Shown here: positions 41,601 to 51,352 of the stretch, piece by piece
How the letters are laid out: each line of letters starts with the position of its first letter
How positions within the stretch are numbered: the first letter of the stretch is position 1
Assembly (NCBI GenBank): GCA_905160935.1
Contig: CAJHZI010000517.1
Coordinates: 2,224,501-2,288,500, forward strand
From: Enchytraeus crypticus
Lineage: Eukaryota > Annelida > Clitellata > Enchytraeida > Enchytraeidae
Direction of reading: 5' to 3'
Length of the DNA stretch: 64,000 bases
Made by a program: the position numbers and the translations under genes
Notes under the pieces: model-generated
Databases searched by the model: none
What the model was told of the DNA's origin: nothing
Seen by the model: the letters and a program-made list of their open reading frames with translations, nothing else

Positions 41601-41925
41601 TATAAAGTCTCTAATCACACGACTAGTACTGATTCTGAAGTTACTGACGTGAGATTGTTTAGATGTGATAGTTGTAGATTGTTTGGTTGTAATGGTTATA
41701 GATTGTTTGGAATCAATGTGGGCTAATGGCGAAGAACGGTTTGCCAAGCTAATCGAGAAACTGTGGTAGGCTTGCTTGATTATCTGGTATTTCTACAATT
41801 AAAGGATAATGCTAGGCCATTCAGAGTGTATATGAAGGTAACTATACAGCACTGTACATGTACATTAAATAGTTTACTAGGCCTATGTTCTGAATGACTT
41901 GATAGCTAATTAATATGTTGATGAA
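41601..41925. other. No gene recognised
   Basis: Short duplication around GTAGATTGTTTGG (41650-41712); otherwise unique. Confidence 0.4.
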
Positions 41926-41927
41926 GA

Positions 41928-42066
41928 GATAGGCAGAGAATAGAAATATGCGGAGAGGTCATACGCCATAGACCTGCCAATAGGCAGTGCACTAAGAGAG
42001 AGAGAGAGAGAGAGAGAAAGAGGAACCGGACGTTAAATTCCAATTGATTGATTGATTGATTGATTA
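41928..42066 (+). mobile_element. RTE 3' end followed by a (TTGA)n-tailed retroposon end
   Basis: GACCTGCCAATAGGCAGTGC and (GA)n, then GAGGAACCGGACGTTAAATT and (TTGA)n. Two retroposon ends in direct succession. Confidence 0.75.
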
Positions 42067-42117
42067 AAGTGTTGCCCGGGACTTGCCAGGTTAATTTAAA
42101 TGTAAGCTGTAGACAAC

Positions 42118-42262
42118 GTCAAACTATAAAAGACTAAAGCCGCGCTTAACATAAGATTCCGGTCTCAGAAGCACATCAGTGATAGGCAGAGCAGATTTGG
42201 ATTTGATGCTCTGGATTTAAACCCTTCATCTACTGACCCGCAGCACTTCCGGGTAAACATTG
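42118..42262 (-). mobile_element. SINE-A-like relic
   Basis: Eroded: CACATCAGTGATAGGC, GGATTTAAACCCTTC and CTACTGACCCGCAG follow the SINE-A order. Confidence 0.5.
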
Positions 42263-42277
42263 CATTAAACCCCAGTA

Positions 42278-42425
42278 ATAATTCCAATAAAGGTTTAACG
42301 TCCATTTCCTCATCCAGGGATGATGTCAGGGATTTCCCCACAGCACACATCACACAGATCAATTCACCTGGACCAATCCGCAAAAGAAATGTGCTGAGGA
42401 GAAGTATGGTCCTAAACGAAAGCCA
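42278..42425 (-). mobile_element. LINE-A 3' end fragment
   Basis: Starts AATAAAGGTTTAACGTCC, then TTCCTCATCCAGGGATGATG; matches the last 145 bp of LINE-A on the - strand. Confidence 0.9.
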
Positions 42426-42625
42426 GTCCGGTGATCAAAATTACAGCCGAAGTCAGTGCAAAGTTTTATTAACACCTTAGTATCATTTCTGAGTGAGAGA
42501 GAGAGAGAGAGAGACAGGCCTAAGTGTGAAAATATTTTTCTTATAAACTAAGAACACAAAAATACTACACATTCGAAAATACATCGCATAGACAGTGATA
42601 TATACTAAGCTTAACGATAAATTTT

Positions 42626-42915
42626 CTAAGATAAGAGCCATAGTAAGTGATCAATGATAAGGTTATGATTAGTGATCAATGATAAGATTGTGATAAGTCA
42701 TAAATGATAAGGTCATGATAAGTGATCAATGATAAGGTTATGAAAAGTGATCAATGATAAGGTTATGATAAGTGATCAATGATAAGGTTATTGCAAATGA
42801 TCAATGATAAGGTTATGAAAAGTGATCAATGATGAGATTATGATAAAATTTATGATAAATGGTCAACGATAAGTGATCAATGATAAAATCTGTTATAAAT
42901 AATCTATTACAAGAT
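42626..42915. repeat. 25-bp minisatellite
   Basis: About 10 units of AGTGATCAATGATAAGG plus TTATGATA, decaying toward the right end. Confidence 0.93.
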
Positions 42916-43317
42916 CTATGATAAATGGTCTACGGTTATTTAGCTAATGTTGCGATTATAAAACATAAATTTCCTCAATTAGGTAAGTTTAGTGTTTGTT
43001 TCAATACTGTACATGATCTGCAGTGGAAGACTCTTAAGAGAGAGAACGGTTTACGACGGCTCACTCTCTACAGTTTGAATAGTGTTGAACAGATTCGATA
43101 GCTTCTCTTTCCTATGAATGAAGTAGTGAATTCTGCGAGAAATTAGACGTACAGCAATTAGAATCTTTAATATCAGTCAGAAAGTAAAAAACTATGATTT
43201 AGGTCGCTCTTTAATTAGCACCAGTGACGAAATGATAGTTTGCTAATATACCAAGTTGACCAATAGCCAGTGGTTAAATGTGCCTTGGACCTTCCATTCA
43301 GCAGAGCGGCAGAGAGA

Positions 43318-43318
43318 A

Positions 43319-43391
<73 letters not shown>

Positions 43392-43425
43392 CAGAGACAG
43401 AGAGAGAGACAGAGAGAGACACAGA

Positions 43426-43465
<40 letters not shown>

Positions 43466-43565
43466 GAAAGAGAAAGAAGAGAGAGAGAGAGAGAGAGATA
43501 GAGAGAGAGAAAGAGACAGAGATAGAGAGAGAGAAAGAGCGATATATATATATATATGTATTATA
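43318..43565. repeat. (TA)n, (GATA)n and (GA)n microsatellite
   Basis: Compound simple repeat next to the 3' end of a - strand LINE-A fragment. Confidence 0.97.
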
Positions 43566-43918
43566 ATAATAATAGTAAAGGTTTAACGTCCGTTCCCTCA
43601 TCCAGGGATGATGTCAGGGACGTCCCCAACAGCACACATCACTACAGATCAATTCACCCAGACCAATCTGCAAAAGAAATGTGCTGAGGAGAAGTAAGGT
43701 CCTAAACGAAAGCCAGTCCGATGATCAAAAATGGTCAGGGTAGATTGATTATGTCTACCGTGAGAAAAGGTAAGTCTTAAGCTTGCTAGAGAATGTTGAA
43801 AGAGAAAAACAAGAAGAACAAGAACAAGAACAAGATTAGCAGGTAAAGAGTTCCAGATTGTGGGTGCTGCGTAAGAAAAAGAACGTCTGCCCAATGACGT
43901 GAGAATATTTGGAACAGA
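43566..43918 (-). mobile_element. LINE-A 3' fragment
   Basis: On the - strand it encodes RRSFSYAAPTIWNSLPANL, the CR1/L2-type C-terminal segment, in one frame and ends with GACGTTAAACC and a short (TTA)n. It overlaps the extended C-terminal frame of the SLC46-like gene 1. Confidence 0.9.
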
Positions 43919-43940
43919 GAGAATATATATAAGTATATAT

Positions 43941-44016
<76 letters not shown>

Positions 44017-44201
44017 ACAGAGAGAGAGAGAGAGAGATACAAACATTAGGAGCAATCCTGCAGACAGATAGACGAGAGATATGACGAGGAAGACAAAGCC
44101 TGTGGCGATGTAGACAGTCTGAGAGTAAACAGTGTTGAAGAGTACAGTACCCACCATACTGCATACCACCTCGATACTAGCTGTCACTCCAAATACAGCT
44201 C
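43786..44201 (-). CDS. SLC46-like transporter 1, last coding exon (with a repeat-derived extension)
   Basis: Acceptor GATTGATTAG|GA, phase 1. It encodes GAVFGVTASIEVVCSMVG and IATGFVFLVISLVYLSAGLL, matching the last two membrane helices of the paralogue at 53402. The paralogue stops a few residues after this point. Here the frame continues through a (GA)n tract (SLSLSL) at about 43985-44035, a (TA)n tract (IYIYIY), and then LINE-A sequence to a stop at 43786-43788. The extension adds about 100 residues with no likely folded structure. The exon start and the first 60 or so residues are solid; the true end is uncertain because an unseen alternative splice could avoid the repeat. Confidence 0.75.
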
Positions 44202-44545
44202 CTAATCAATCAATCAATCAGTCAATCAATCAATCAATCAATTACTTCTACATCAGCCCTATTGTTACAGCATACATCAGGCGATACTAGCTGTCACTCC
44301 TAACACCGCTCCTAATCAATCAATCAATCAATCAATCCATTGATCAATCACTTCACGTCCTGGAAACAGACGTCCCTGACTTTGCCTTATGGCGAGGAAC
44401 CGGACGCTAAATTCTTATTTATTGACTTCTACACCAGCCTTAGTGTTGCAGCATCTATCTATCAATCAATCAGACAATAAGCAAAACCATCATTCAGTCA
44501 GTGTATTAATCAGTCAATCAATCAGTCGATATATAAATCAATGAA
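44202..44545. repeat. (AATC)n arrays with a duplicated exon start and retroposon pieces
   Basis: 44281-44313 repeats the first 30 or so coding bases of the SLC46-like exon with its TTAG acceptor. 44362-44420 holds a (TTGA)n-family end (CGTCCCTGACTTTGCC / GGCGAGGAACCGGACGC). The rest is AATC arrays. Confidence 0.85.
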
Positions 44546-44685
44546 TCCACAAGAAGATGACAAGCTAAAACAGTCAAGCTGCAAAAGGCTTCGCCGTATC
44601 ATTAGCATAAAAATCTTCTAAGAGGAGAGATAATGAAAATCCAATACACCCCAGGTGAGGTCTGTAACTTTTCTAGACGAATTCT

Positions 44686-45032
44686 AATGCGCTAATAAAT
44701 GAATATATTAATGCACTAATAAGTGAATCTATTAATGCGCTAATAAATGAATATACTAATGCGCTAATAAGTGAATCTATAAATGAATATATTAATGCGC
44801 TAATAAGTGAATCTATTAATGCGCTAATAAATGAATATACTAATGCGCTAATAAGTGAATCTATAAATGAATATACTAATGCGCTAATAAGTGAATCTAT
44901 AAATGAATATACTAATGCGCTAATAAGTGAATCTATAAATGAATATACTAATGCTCTAATAAGTGAATCTATTAATGCGCTAATAAGTGAATCTATTAAT
45001 GCGCTAATGAATGAACCAATTATACGCTTATG
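44686..45032. repeat. Minisatellite of AATGCGCTAATAA units
   Basis: Alternating blocks of TAATGCGCTAATAAGTGAAT, CTATAAATGAATATAC and CTATT. The - strand frame of IDSLISALVYSF repeats is a product of the period. Confidence 0.93.
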
Positions 45033-45035
45033 AAT

Positions 45036-45335
45036 GAATTTATTTATCACAATAAATGGTACGAAATTGGAACAGGTAAGGAGTTTCAAATATTTGGGTC
45101 ACACTATAACCGATGATGGGAAATGTGAGACGGAAATATGCTGTAGGATTGCACAAGCAAAAGCGGCCTTTGGTAGTAGAAAAGAACTATTAACACAAAG
45201 TCTAAAGAAAGACACAAAGATAAAGCTAGTGAAAAATTTGGTTTGGACCACGCTATTGTATGGATGAGCACCATGGACCTTAAGGAAGGAGGATATTAGG
45301 AAACTGGAGGCATTGGAAATGTGGATTTAAATTAC
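45036..45335 (+). mobile_element. RTE-like LINE fragment
   Basis: Encodes ITINGTKLEQVRSFKYLG and onward as in 38660, including the same in-frame stop after LLYG (45265-45267), then APWTLRKEDIRKLEALEMW. Confidence 0.85.
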
Positions 45336-45419
45336 CTCGTCAGTACTATTAGACACCAAAGGTTACATAAAAATTAAATTCAATAAAATGCAAATGAGAT
45401 AAATTTTTAGATGACTTCC

Positions 45420-45600
45420 TCTTAATGTCTACTCATATGTGGACATGAAGAGGAAAACGGAAGACAGAGAAGCGTGGAGGCGTTATATACCATGGACCTG
45501 CCAGTAGGCAGTGCACCGAGAGAGAGAGAGAGGCCTGGAGGCGTTATATACTATGGACCTGCGAGTAGGCAGTGCTCTGAGAAAGAGATAGAGAAATGAG
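45420..45600 (+). mobile_element. RTE-like LINE 3' end, partly duplicated
   Basis: CTCATATGTGGACATGAAG, then CCATGGACCTGCCAGTAGGC (about 45490) and a second GGAGGCGTTATATAC plus GACCTGCGAGTAGGC at about 45537-45575, each followed by (GA)n. Confidence 0.8.
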
Positions 45601-45625
45601 ATCAAGTCAGATTTGTATCAGGTAC

Positions 45626-45709
45626 CTTGCCTGTGTTTTCCAGCCAGTCCAGATAGTAGGGTCCGAACACACGAATGAACCTGAAGGGTGAAGACCGAAA
45701 ACGCCGGCA
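45626..45709 (-). CDS. SLC46-like transporter 1, middle exon
   Basis: 84 bp, acceptor GTTATTTTAG|TG and donor CAAG|GTACCT, phase 1 at both ends. It encodes VPAFSVFTLQVHSCVRTLLS and GLAGKHRQ, aligning residue for residue with the 84-bp middle exon of the paralogue at 54686 (VPAFGFFIIQVYPCIRSMIS). The conserved R-(T/S)-(L/M)-(L/I)-S-x-LAG(K/R)HRQG stretch is the cytoplasmic end and loop of a late helix in SLC46-type carriers. Too short to be noticed as an ORF; supported by phases, length and paralogue match. Confidence 0.88.
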
Positions 45710-46109
45710 CTAAAATAACAAATTAGTTATGTCATAATAGAGTGATGAAGTTTACAAAAGCTTTTCCTGCGACATATGGCTCGAGTAATTAAATAACAAT
45801 GTCTACCAAATGCTTATAATTTAACAATAATTAGAGTGCTACGGTCGTCCTTGACAGATTCCTCACTGCAGAAGCGGGTAAGTTCATAAGTTACATGTAT
45901 CTTGTATCTTATAAACATGTATCTTTCATATGTACATGTATCTTGTATCTTATAAACTTGAATCTTCTCGATAGCATGCTACATGCTACTCTTAAACGCG
46001 TTTCCAATTTGTTCAGAATTGTAGGCATATAATCACATCAGCCGAAACACATTCCACCGTTCTAAGCTGAATCGTAAAGTTGCATTTAAGTATTATTGTT
46101 AAAAAGTAA

Positions 46110-46448
46110 AAAAAGCTTTAAAACTATCATATAAAATAAGTAATGTACAATAGAAGCAGTTAATATTAATGATGGTATTACCGAACAGAGCTAAGGCTCT
46201 TTTATGGTAGCCTCTTTTGTATTGTAATTTATTTATCTAACTACAAGCATGTTCCTATTCTTTGTATAATCTGTGCTATGCGGAATAAATAAACGATACC
46301 AAACATAAAAAATATATCCTACCAAAGAACATCATGACGGTGTTCCTAATGAAGAACTTGTAGACTGATGAGATAACGCCAATAAAAAGGTTATAAAACT
46401 ATCATAGAAAGTAAGTAATGTAAAATAGTAAAAGTCAATATATCCTAC
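46110..46448. repeat. Tandem duplicate containing a copy of the exon 1 end and donor
   Basis: TTAAAACTATCATATAAAAT at about 46116 and TATAAAACTATCATAGAAAG at 46391 mark two units. Within the first, 46313-46385 copies the last 65 or so bases of the SLC46-like 1 first exon (46441-46512), including the GGTAGGATAT donor. The exon copy stays open on the - strand ([17 protein letters not shown]). An unrelated stretch (about 46175-46305) is inserted in the unit. Confidence 0.88.
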
Positions 46449-47733
46449 CGAAGAACATCATGACAGTGTTCCTAACGAAGAACTTGTACACTGATGAGAG
46501 AACCCCAAACCCAGTCGAGATGATTGCGATGAGATTATCTCCCAGACATCTCTTCTCAAGGGGCAGCACCAGCACCGAGCCCAGGGCGCTGGCCGCCAGG
46601 CAGGCACCCGTGTACCAGCCTATGAGCTTGAGGTCCCAGCACAGTGGGCTGTTCATCGAGAAATAGACCGCAATCGATCCCTCAGAAGTGCTCATCGCAA
46701 CGAAGAACATAGTGAAGAGAAGAAGACCGAATCTAACGTGAGTTCGATTTCCATCCTGAGAGTTTCTTCGGCTGAGAAGAGAAAGCGTTGACGCGATTCT
46801 TCCTCGAATGCTCTTCAGAAAGGTTTCACCGGAAACTTCGACGGGAGTCTCTTTCGTTTCCCTCATGAATATCAGGACATAGAATAGATTAGCCGCAAGA
46901 AAGACAACAGTTATCAGAACTGTCTTCCAGTAGCCAATGCTGGAAACAAGAATGCCGACCAATGAGGAGGAGAGCATCATAGGCGCCAGAGCGCAGGCCG
47001 ACATGATGCTAAGTCTAGTAGCGAGACGATTGTTTGGAACCGATGCGGCTAGGTAGGACGAAGCACCAATGGTCACGGCATACATCAGTCCAAAACACCC
47101 GTTCAAGAAGTCACCGATGAGAAGGTACCACACCGGCAGGTGACAGAGAGTAACTACCAGAACCACCACGCTGTAGATCAGGATCCCTAGGCAAGACGAG
47201 AGAATAGCGTAGCGACAGCCTAGATGATCACTGACCGCACCTATGACTAAGGAGGAGACTACTGCAGGTACTCCACGGATCACACTCTGAATTGCACTGA
47301 ACATGGACGCCTGGCTTTGGACTTCCTGCTGGAATCTGTAAGCCTCCGTGGAAGCGTTGGCGCTGCATGGAGATATCGTCTCGTTGAGGTACTGAGTTAC
47401 GTTTCCAGTATTATCTCGTCTGATCAGCTCCTCCGTTGTCCAGTTTACTATGTATTTCTGGACGATTAGACCGACCGGGTAGTCGCTGAGGAAGTACAGC
47501 GTTATGACGATCTCTACGAAGAAAAATCGACTCAATCCGTGGGATTCTTTAGTTGTCTGCGTAAATAGTTTTCCCTGGTCTTCGTCTCGTCTATCGCTCG
47601 TTTCCGGTTTTATGATGGTTTCGTTTTGTTTATCTGCCATTGCAGACGAGTGTCCGGGGTGAGATTCGAATGAAGAATTGGCGTGTGATCTGTTGTACAA
47701 AAGCGGAGATCTCTCTTCTATAGTCCACTTCAT
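46449..47733 (-). CDS. SLC46-like transporter 1 (major facilitator superfamily), first coding exon
   Basis: A 12-helix-type MFS carrier of the SLC46 group (vertebrate members include the proton-coupled folate transporter); substrate not predictable here. The exon encodes about 428 residues from the ATG at 47733. The N-terminus has an acidic dileucine signal (EERSPLL), suggesting endosome/lysosome targeting. Helix 1 is [20 protein letters not shown], then an extracellular loop with N-glycosylation sites (NVTQ, NETI). The MFS loop 2-3 motif is [12 protein letters not shown], weaker than the paralogue's ASDRYGRR. Conserved [17 protein letters not shown] and [14 protein letters not shown] follow. 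It ends TTCG|GTAGGA in phase 1; exons at 45626 and 44201 continue it. Tandem paralogue at 55705. Confidence 0.9.
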
Positions 47734-47768
47734 AAGTCCTTAAAACTGCATAAGATACAGAATATCAC

Positions 47769-47769
<1 letters not shown>

Positions 47770-47821
<52 letters not shown>

Positions 47822-47831
47822 ACCGCATATG

Positions 47832-47882
<51 letters not shown>

Positions 47883-47888
47883 TGCATA

Positions 47889-47942
<54 letters not shown>
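47770..47942. repeat. (TA)n microsatellites
   Basis: Three (TA)n tracts separated by copies of TGCATATGTACAT just upstream of the SLC46-like 1 start. They are probably in an intron or the promoter. Confidence 0.97.
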
Positions 47943-47946
<4 letters not shown>

Positions 47947-47954
47947 ACTATTCG

Positions 47955-48022
47955 TATCCCGACCCTGGTTAAACTGGGATTTAAGGGAAGATGATTATGA
48001 TAATGATGATGATATATACATA
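47955..48022 (+). mobile_element. (GAT)n-tailed repeat end
   Basis: CCCGACCCTGGTTAAACTGG, GATTTAAGGGAAGATGATTA and (GAT)n; reverse complement partner of 38040-38165. Confidence 0.7.
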
Positions 48023-48242
48023 TAAATCGGACCGTATGAGACCCTGACAAAAACCCTAGAGCAGCTAATAGCTGGACTGTGTAGCTTCTGTAATGGTTTT
48101 CCATTGCCATCCACAGTAGAGGCTCTTAGTCATTTCTTAAAGAACAAGGATTGCAGATTGTCGATTCACAATTATTTCGTTGTTCCTAGTAGGTTACTAA
48201 ACACATTCATTTAATATTTCGACATATGTATGTAATTTATTG

Positions 48243-48378
48243 CTGGCTGGAGCCAGTGGCGATATCGGTAAAATAATCGAACGCGGATCAGTATGTGCAG
48301 GATTCAAATCCTGGGCTCTCCGGCCACTTACATCAATTTCGAGAACTGAAACTTACGCTAACATCGGCTTTACAAATC
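48243..48378 (+). mobile_element. SINE-A copy (+ strand)
   Basis: Shows the complete tRNA-like head: GGAGCCAGTGGCGATATCGG (box A), CGCGGATCAGTATGTGC and box B GATTCAAATCCTGGG. The 3' body is diverged (GAACTGAAACTTACGC). Confidence 0.88.
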
Positions 48379-48960
48379 TTACATATATACAATATTACAG
48401 CATGCACATACAATATTTGTATTTTAACGTTGTCTACTATGTATATCGTTCCATGCTATAAACGAACTCAAACGATGAAAATGCGAACCTAATTAAGATT
48501 AGAAAACTGGAAAACTAATTACACTAACAACATCTGGATGTTGTCATGAAGGTTTGATTGTAGAGCTATGACTGAAGTGCAACAGACAACACGAGCTACA
48601 TCCTAACAACTTTCACTATTAGACTAATGCTCACCATTCGCTCTTTTATTTATCTCGATTAATTAGGACATTGAGGTTATTCTAAACCACCATTATTCAT
48701 ATGATACTGAGGCACGAGTAGAAAGTGTTCATAAAATGTTAACTTACATACTTCTGTCGCCTCATGATTGCTAACTAGGCTGTTTCAATGATCTAATGTA
48801 TTTAGGACATTTCAACCTTTCACATGATTCTAACGCATTATAGACAACAACGTCAAGGTACTTTGACAATTAACTCAGGCTTTATCTAAAACCTACTTCT
48901 GATAGATAAGATATTCTAATTAGTTGTCCATAAAAGCGTCTTACACGGGCAAAAATATAT
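48379..48960. other. No gene recognised
   Basis: AT-rich, unique. Confidence 0.4.
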
Positions 48961-48964
48961 CATT

Positions 48965-49030
48965 TAATAATAACAATACGATTAATAATAACCTCCGACA
49001 ATTTCTATAGCGGTGTCATGACCGGTGTCC
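48965..49030 (-). mobile_element. Repeat end shared with 30335
   Basis: TAATAATAACCTCCGAC and TTTCTATAGCGGTGTCATG, identical core to the 30410 copy. Confidence 0.65.
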
Positions 49031-49199
49031 GGTCTTCGATTTGGCTTTATGGGCCTCGATTTCTCTTTGCTGTTCCAGTTACCGTTTGGTCGCCTCTTCT
49101 ATCTCGCTTGCTGCTTCCTTAGTTTATTCTATCATTTTCCGGGCACTTAACCGCATATTTTTGTACTATATATTCTAAATCAGAAACTAACTTGTTCTA

Positions 49200-49323
49200 A
49201 TTCTAACTTGTTGATCTAGGAGTGCTCTTACGGAGCGAGAAAGCAGAATTTGAGTATGAATATGTGCCTTGAACCTGCCACTTGACAGTGCACTGAAGAA
49301 GAAGAAGAAGAAGAAGAAGAAGA
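49200..49323 (+). mobile_element. 'Family X' 3' end with a (GAA)n tail
   Basis: AACTTGTTGATCTAGGAGTG, GAGTATGAATATGTGCC, TTGAACCTGCCACTTGAC, AGTGCACTGAAG then (GAA)n. This gives the orientation of the family. The last 30 bp resemble the RTE 3' end. Confidence 0.8.
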
Positions 49324-49947
49324 TATTCTAAATCTTCTTAAAATTAATAAATAATTTATTCTAAATTATTTATTCTAAATAAATATTAATTACATGCTAA
49401 AACAAATGACATCTGAACTCACTTCCTATCAGTAAGCATTACATCGAGAGGGCGTGACAATGTCCTAGATTCCATAGTTGTGGTTTCAAGTTGTGTATAA
49501 TGATTAAACACTGGGCAAGCTTCCAAACATCTGTCGTCACGTGATCCTAAATACAACTCTGTGCGGTTCTGTATTCATTTATTGTATTATTTGTTGTATA
49601 TTTAATTATTTAATTATTGTATATTTATTTTTAAGTTACTTATTGTATATTTATATTTATTTATTTATTGTATATTTTTATATATTTATTGTATATTTAT
49701 ATTTAGTTATTGAATATTTCTTAGACCTTTATGGTATATTTATTGTGTTATTTATTGAAGCCTAATAATGTTAGAGCTTAATAAAGTTTAACGTCAGTTT
49801 CTGACAGACATATCAGCATAGAATCGTCACCGCAACGCAGACATGTTTTAGAGGCAGACAACCAATGTGGCTCTTGACCCTCTCGTCTAGACTGAGCGAG
49901 GCGCTTCCATCCTTCCTTTGAGATTTTCCTTCCTCCATTTCCTGTTC
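49324..49947. other. No gene; ATTTATTGTATAT-rich stretch
   Basis: 49590-49760 is built of irregular TTTATTGTATATTTA units; the open frame 49541-49765 follows from this composition. Confidence 0.6.
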
Positions 49948-49949
49948 TA

Positions 49950-49997
<48 letters not shown>

Positions 49998-50020
49998 ATA
50001 TATATACATATAGTGCAGGA

Positions 50021-50093
<73 letters not shown>

Positions 50094-50165
50094 CTGTATA
50101 GGGTCTATATATAATAATAATATTATTATAAAATAATATTATTACATTATTAAATAATAATATTC

Positions 50166-50216
<51 letters not shown>
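49948..50216. repeat. (TA)n and (ATA)n microsatellites
   Basis: Four (TA)n tracts with TAATATTATT interruptions, immediately upstream of the tRNA cluster. Confidence 0.97.
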
Positions 50217-50219
<3 letters not shown>

Positions 50220-50352
50220 CACATAAAACTACCCGTCTGTTATCAATTCGCCGTTGTTGATTTAACGCAAGGCTGCTGTTTCAGTGGCAAATTTTCTTAT
50301 CTATATTTAATCTCTGCATGTAATGATCAGGCTACTGTACATTCAGTACAAG

Positions 50353-50424
50353 GGCTCTATGGCTTAGTTGGCAAAGCGTCTGCCTAGTAAGCAGAAGATC
50401 ATGGGTTCGATTCCCATTGGAGCC
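50353..50424 (+). tRNA. tRNA-Thr (AGT), copy 1
   Basis: 72 nt without CCA. Acceptor GGCTCTA pairs with TGGAGCC (one G-T). The D arm is GCTT..AAGC, anticodon arm TCTGC-CTAGTAA-GCAGA with anticodon AGT, and T arm ATGGG-TTCGATT-CCCAT. Internal promoters are GGCTTAGTTGG and GGTTCGATTCC. A short T-rich end follows. It decodes threonine codons in cytosolic translation (A34 expected to become inosine). Confidence 0.96.
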
Positions 50425-50506
50425 TTCTTATTTTGCATTACCAGATTATTGAAAAACTAAAGCTTTAAGGTAATCTAGAACACAGAGCTATATTGAAAAT
50501 ATAACA

Positions 50507-50581
50507 GGCTCTACGGCTTAGTTAGCAAAGCGTATGTATGCTTAACAAATAGAAGACCAAGGGTTCGAGTCTCACTGGACC
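50507..50581 (+). pseudogene. Decayed tRNA-Thr copy
   Basis: Begins GGCTCTACGGCTTAGTTAGC and keeps GGGTTCGAGTCTC. The anticodon arm is replaced by GTATGTATGCTTAACAAATA with extra bases, and the acceptor 3' strand has lost a base (TGGACC). The cloverleaf fails, so not a working tRNA. Confidence 0.88.
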
Positions 50582-50658
50582 ATTTTTAGTTTTACCCGGT
50601 ATTTCTGAGTTATAGATAGAAACAACTTAAACATAACCGTGCCTAACCTGATATAACG

Positions 50659-50730
50659 GGCTCTATGGCTTAGTTGGCAAAGCGTCTGCCTAGTAAGCAG
50701 AAGATCATGGGTTCGATTCCCATTGGAGCC
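50659..50730 (+). tRNA. tRNA-Thr (AGT), copy 2
   Basis: Identical over all 72 nt to the copy at 50353; flanks differ beyond about 10 bp. Followed by TTACTTTTGCATTTTTTT, a pol III-type T-run. Confidence 0.96.
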
Positions 50731-50818
50731 TTACTTTTGCATTTTTTTAAAATCCGATATTTCTTTTGAGTTATAAAACGAAAGAAGTAATTCATAGCCG
50801 CCCTACGCTGGCGTGATT

Positions 50819-50890
50819 GGCTCTATGGCTTAGTTGGCAAAGCGTCTGCCTAGTAAGCAGAAGATCATGGGTTCGATTCCCATTGGAGCC
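50819..50890 (+). tRNA. tRNA-Thr (AGT), copy 3
   Basis: Identical over all 72 nt to copies 1 and 2, 88 bp after copy 2. A TTTT run follows at about 50895. Confidence 0.96.
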
Positions 50891-51184
50891 TTGCTTTTAT
50901 TGACGCTCTAATTCTTTTACTATGCAAGGGATGAGCCCAAAATGTCATCCATTAAAATATTTTCGTAAGTTCTCATAAATAAAATGGAGGAAGTTAAAGG
51001 AAAACCATTTGAGTAACCATATATCCAAACACCTTTAAGCTAAAGGGTTTACTTTTGCATTAGGAAAAACTTAATGATTTATTAGATTTTATGTTAATCA
51101 ATAGATTACAGAGCTGAATATGAGTGAGAATTTGTGCTTTAGATCTGCCATAGGGTAGAACAATAGACTCCTATTATTTCACTC
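50891..51184. other. No gene recognised
   Basis: AT-rich spacer after the tRNA cluster. Confidence 0.4.
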
Positions 51185-51352
51185 TTTAGCTAGCATTGGA
51201 AGGAAATAGAGACATAGGCAGACCGAGATTTGGAATGTTAGATGACTGAAAGATTCACTCATTTGTGAACATGAAAAGAAAAGAGGAAGGAAGAGGGGAG
51301 TGGACGCGTTATATGCCATGGATCAGCCAATAGGAAGTGCACTAAGAAAGAG
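51185..51352 (+). mobile_element. RTE-like LINE 3' end
   Basis: GGAAATAGAGACATAGGCAG, CCGAGATTTGGAATGTTAG, ATGCCATGGATCAGCC and GGAAGTGCACTAAGAAAG, diverged from the 39125 copy. Confidence 0.8.

Noticed and set aside
44673-45089. - strand ORF with ISALVYSFIDSL repeats
   Set aside because: Repeat-derived; it also runs into an RTE LINE fragment on the other strand.
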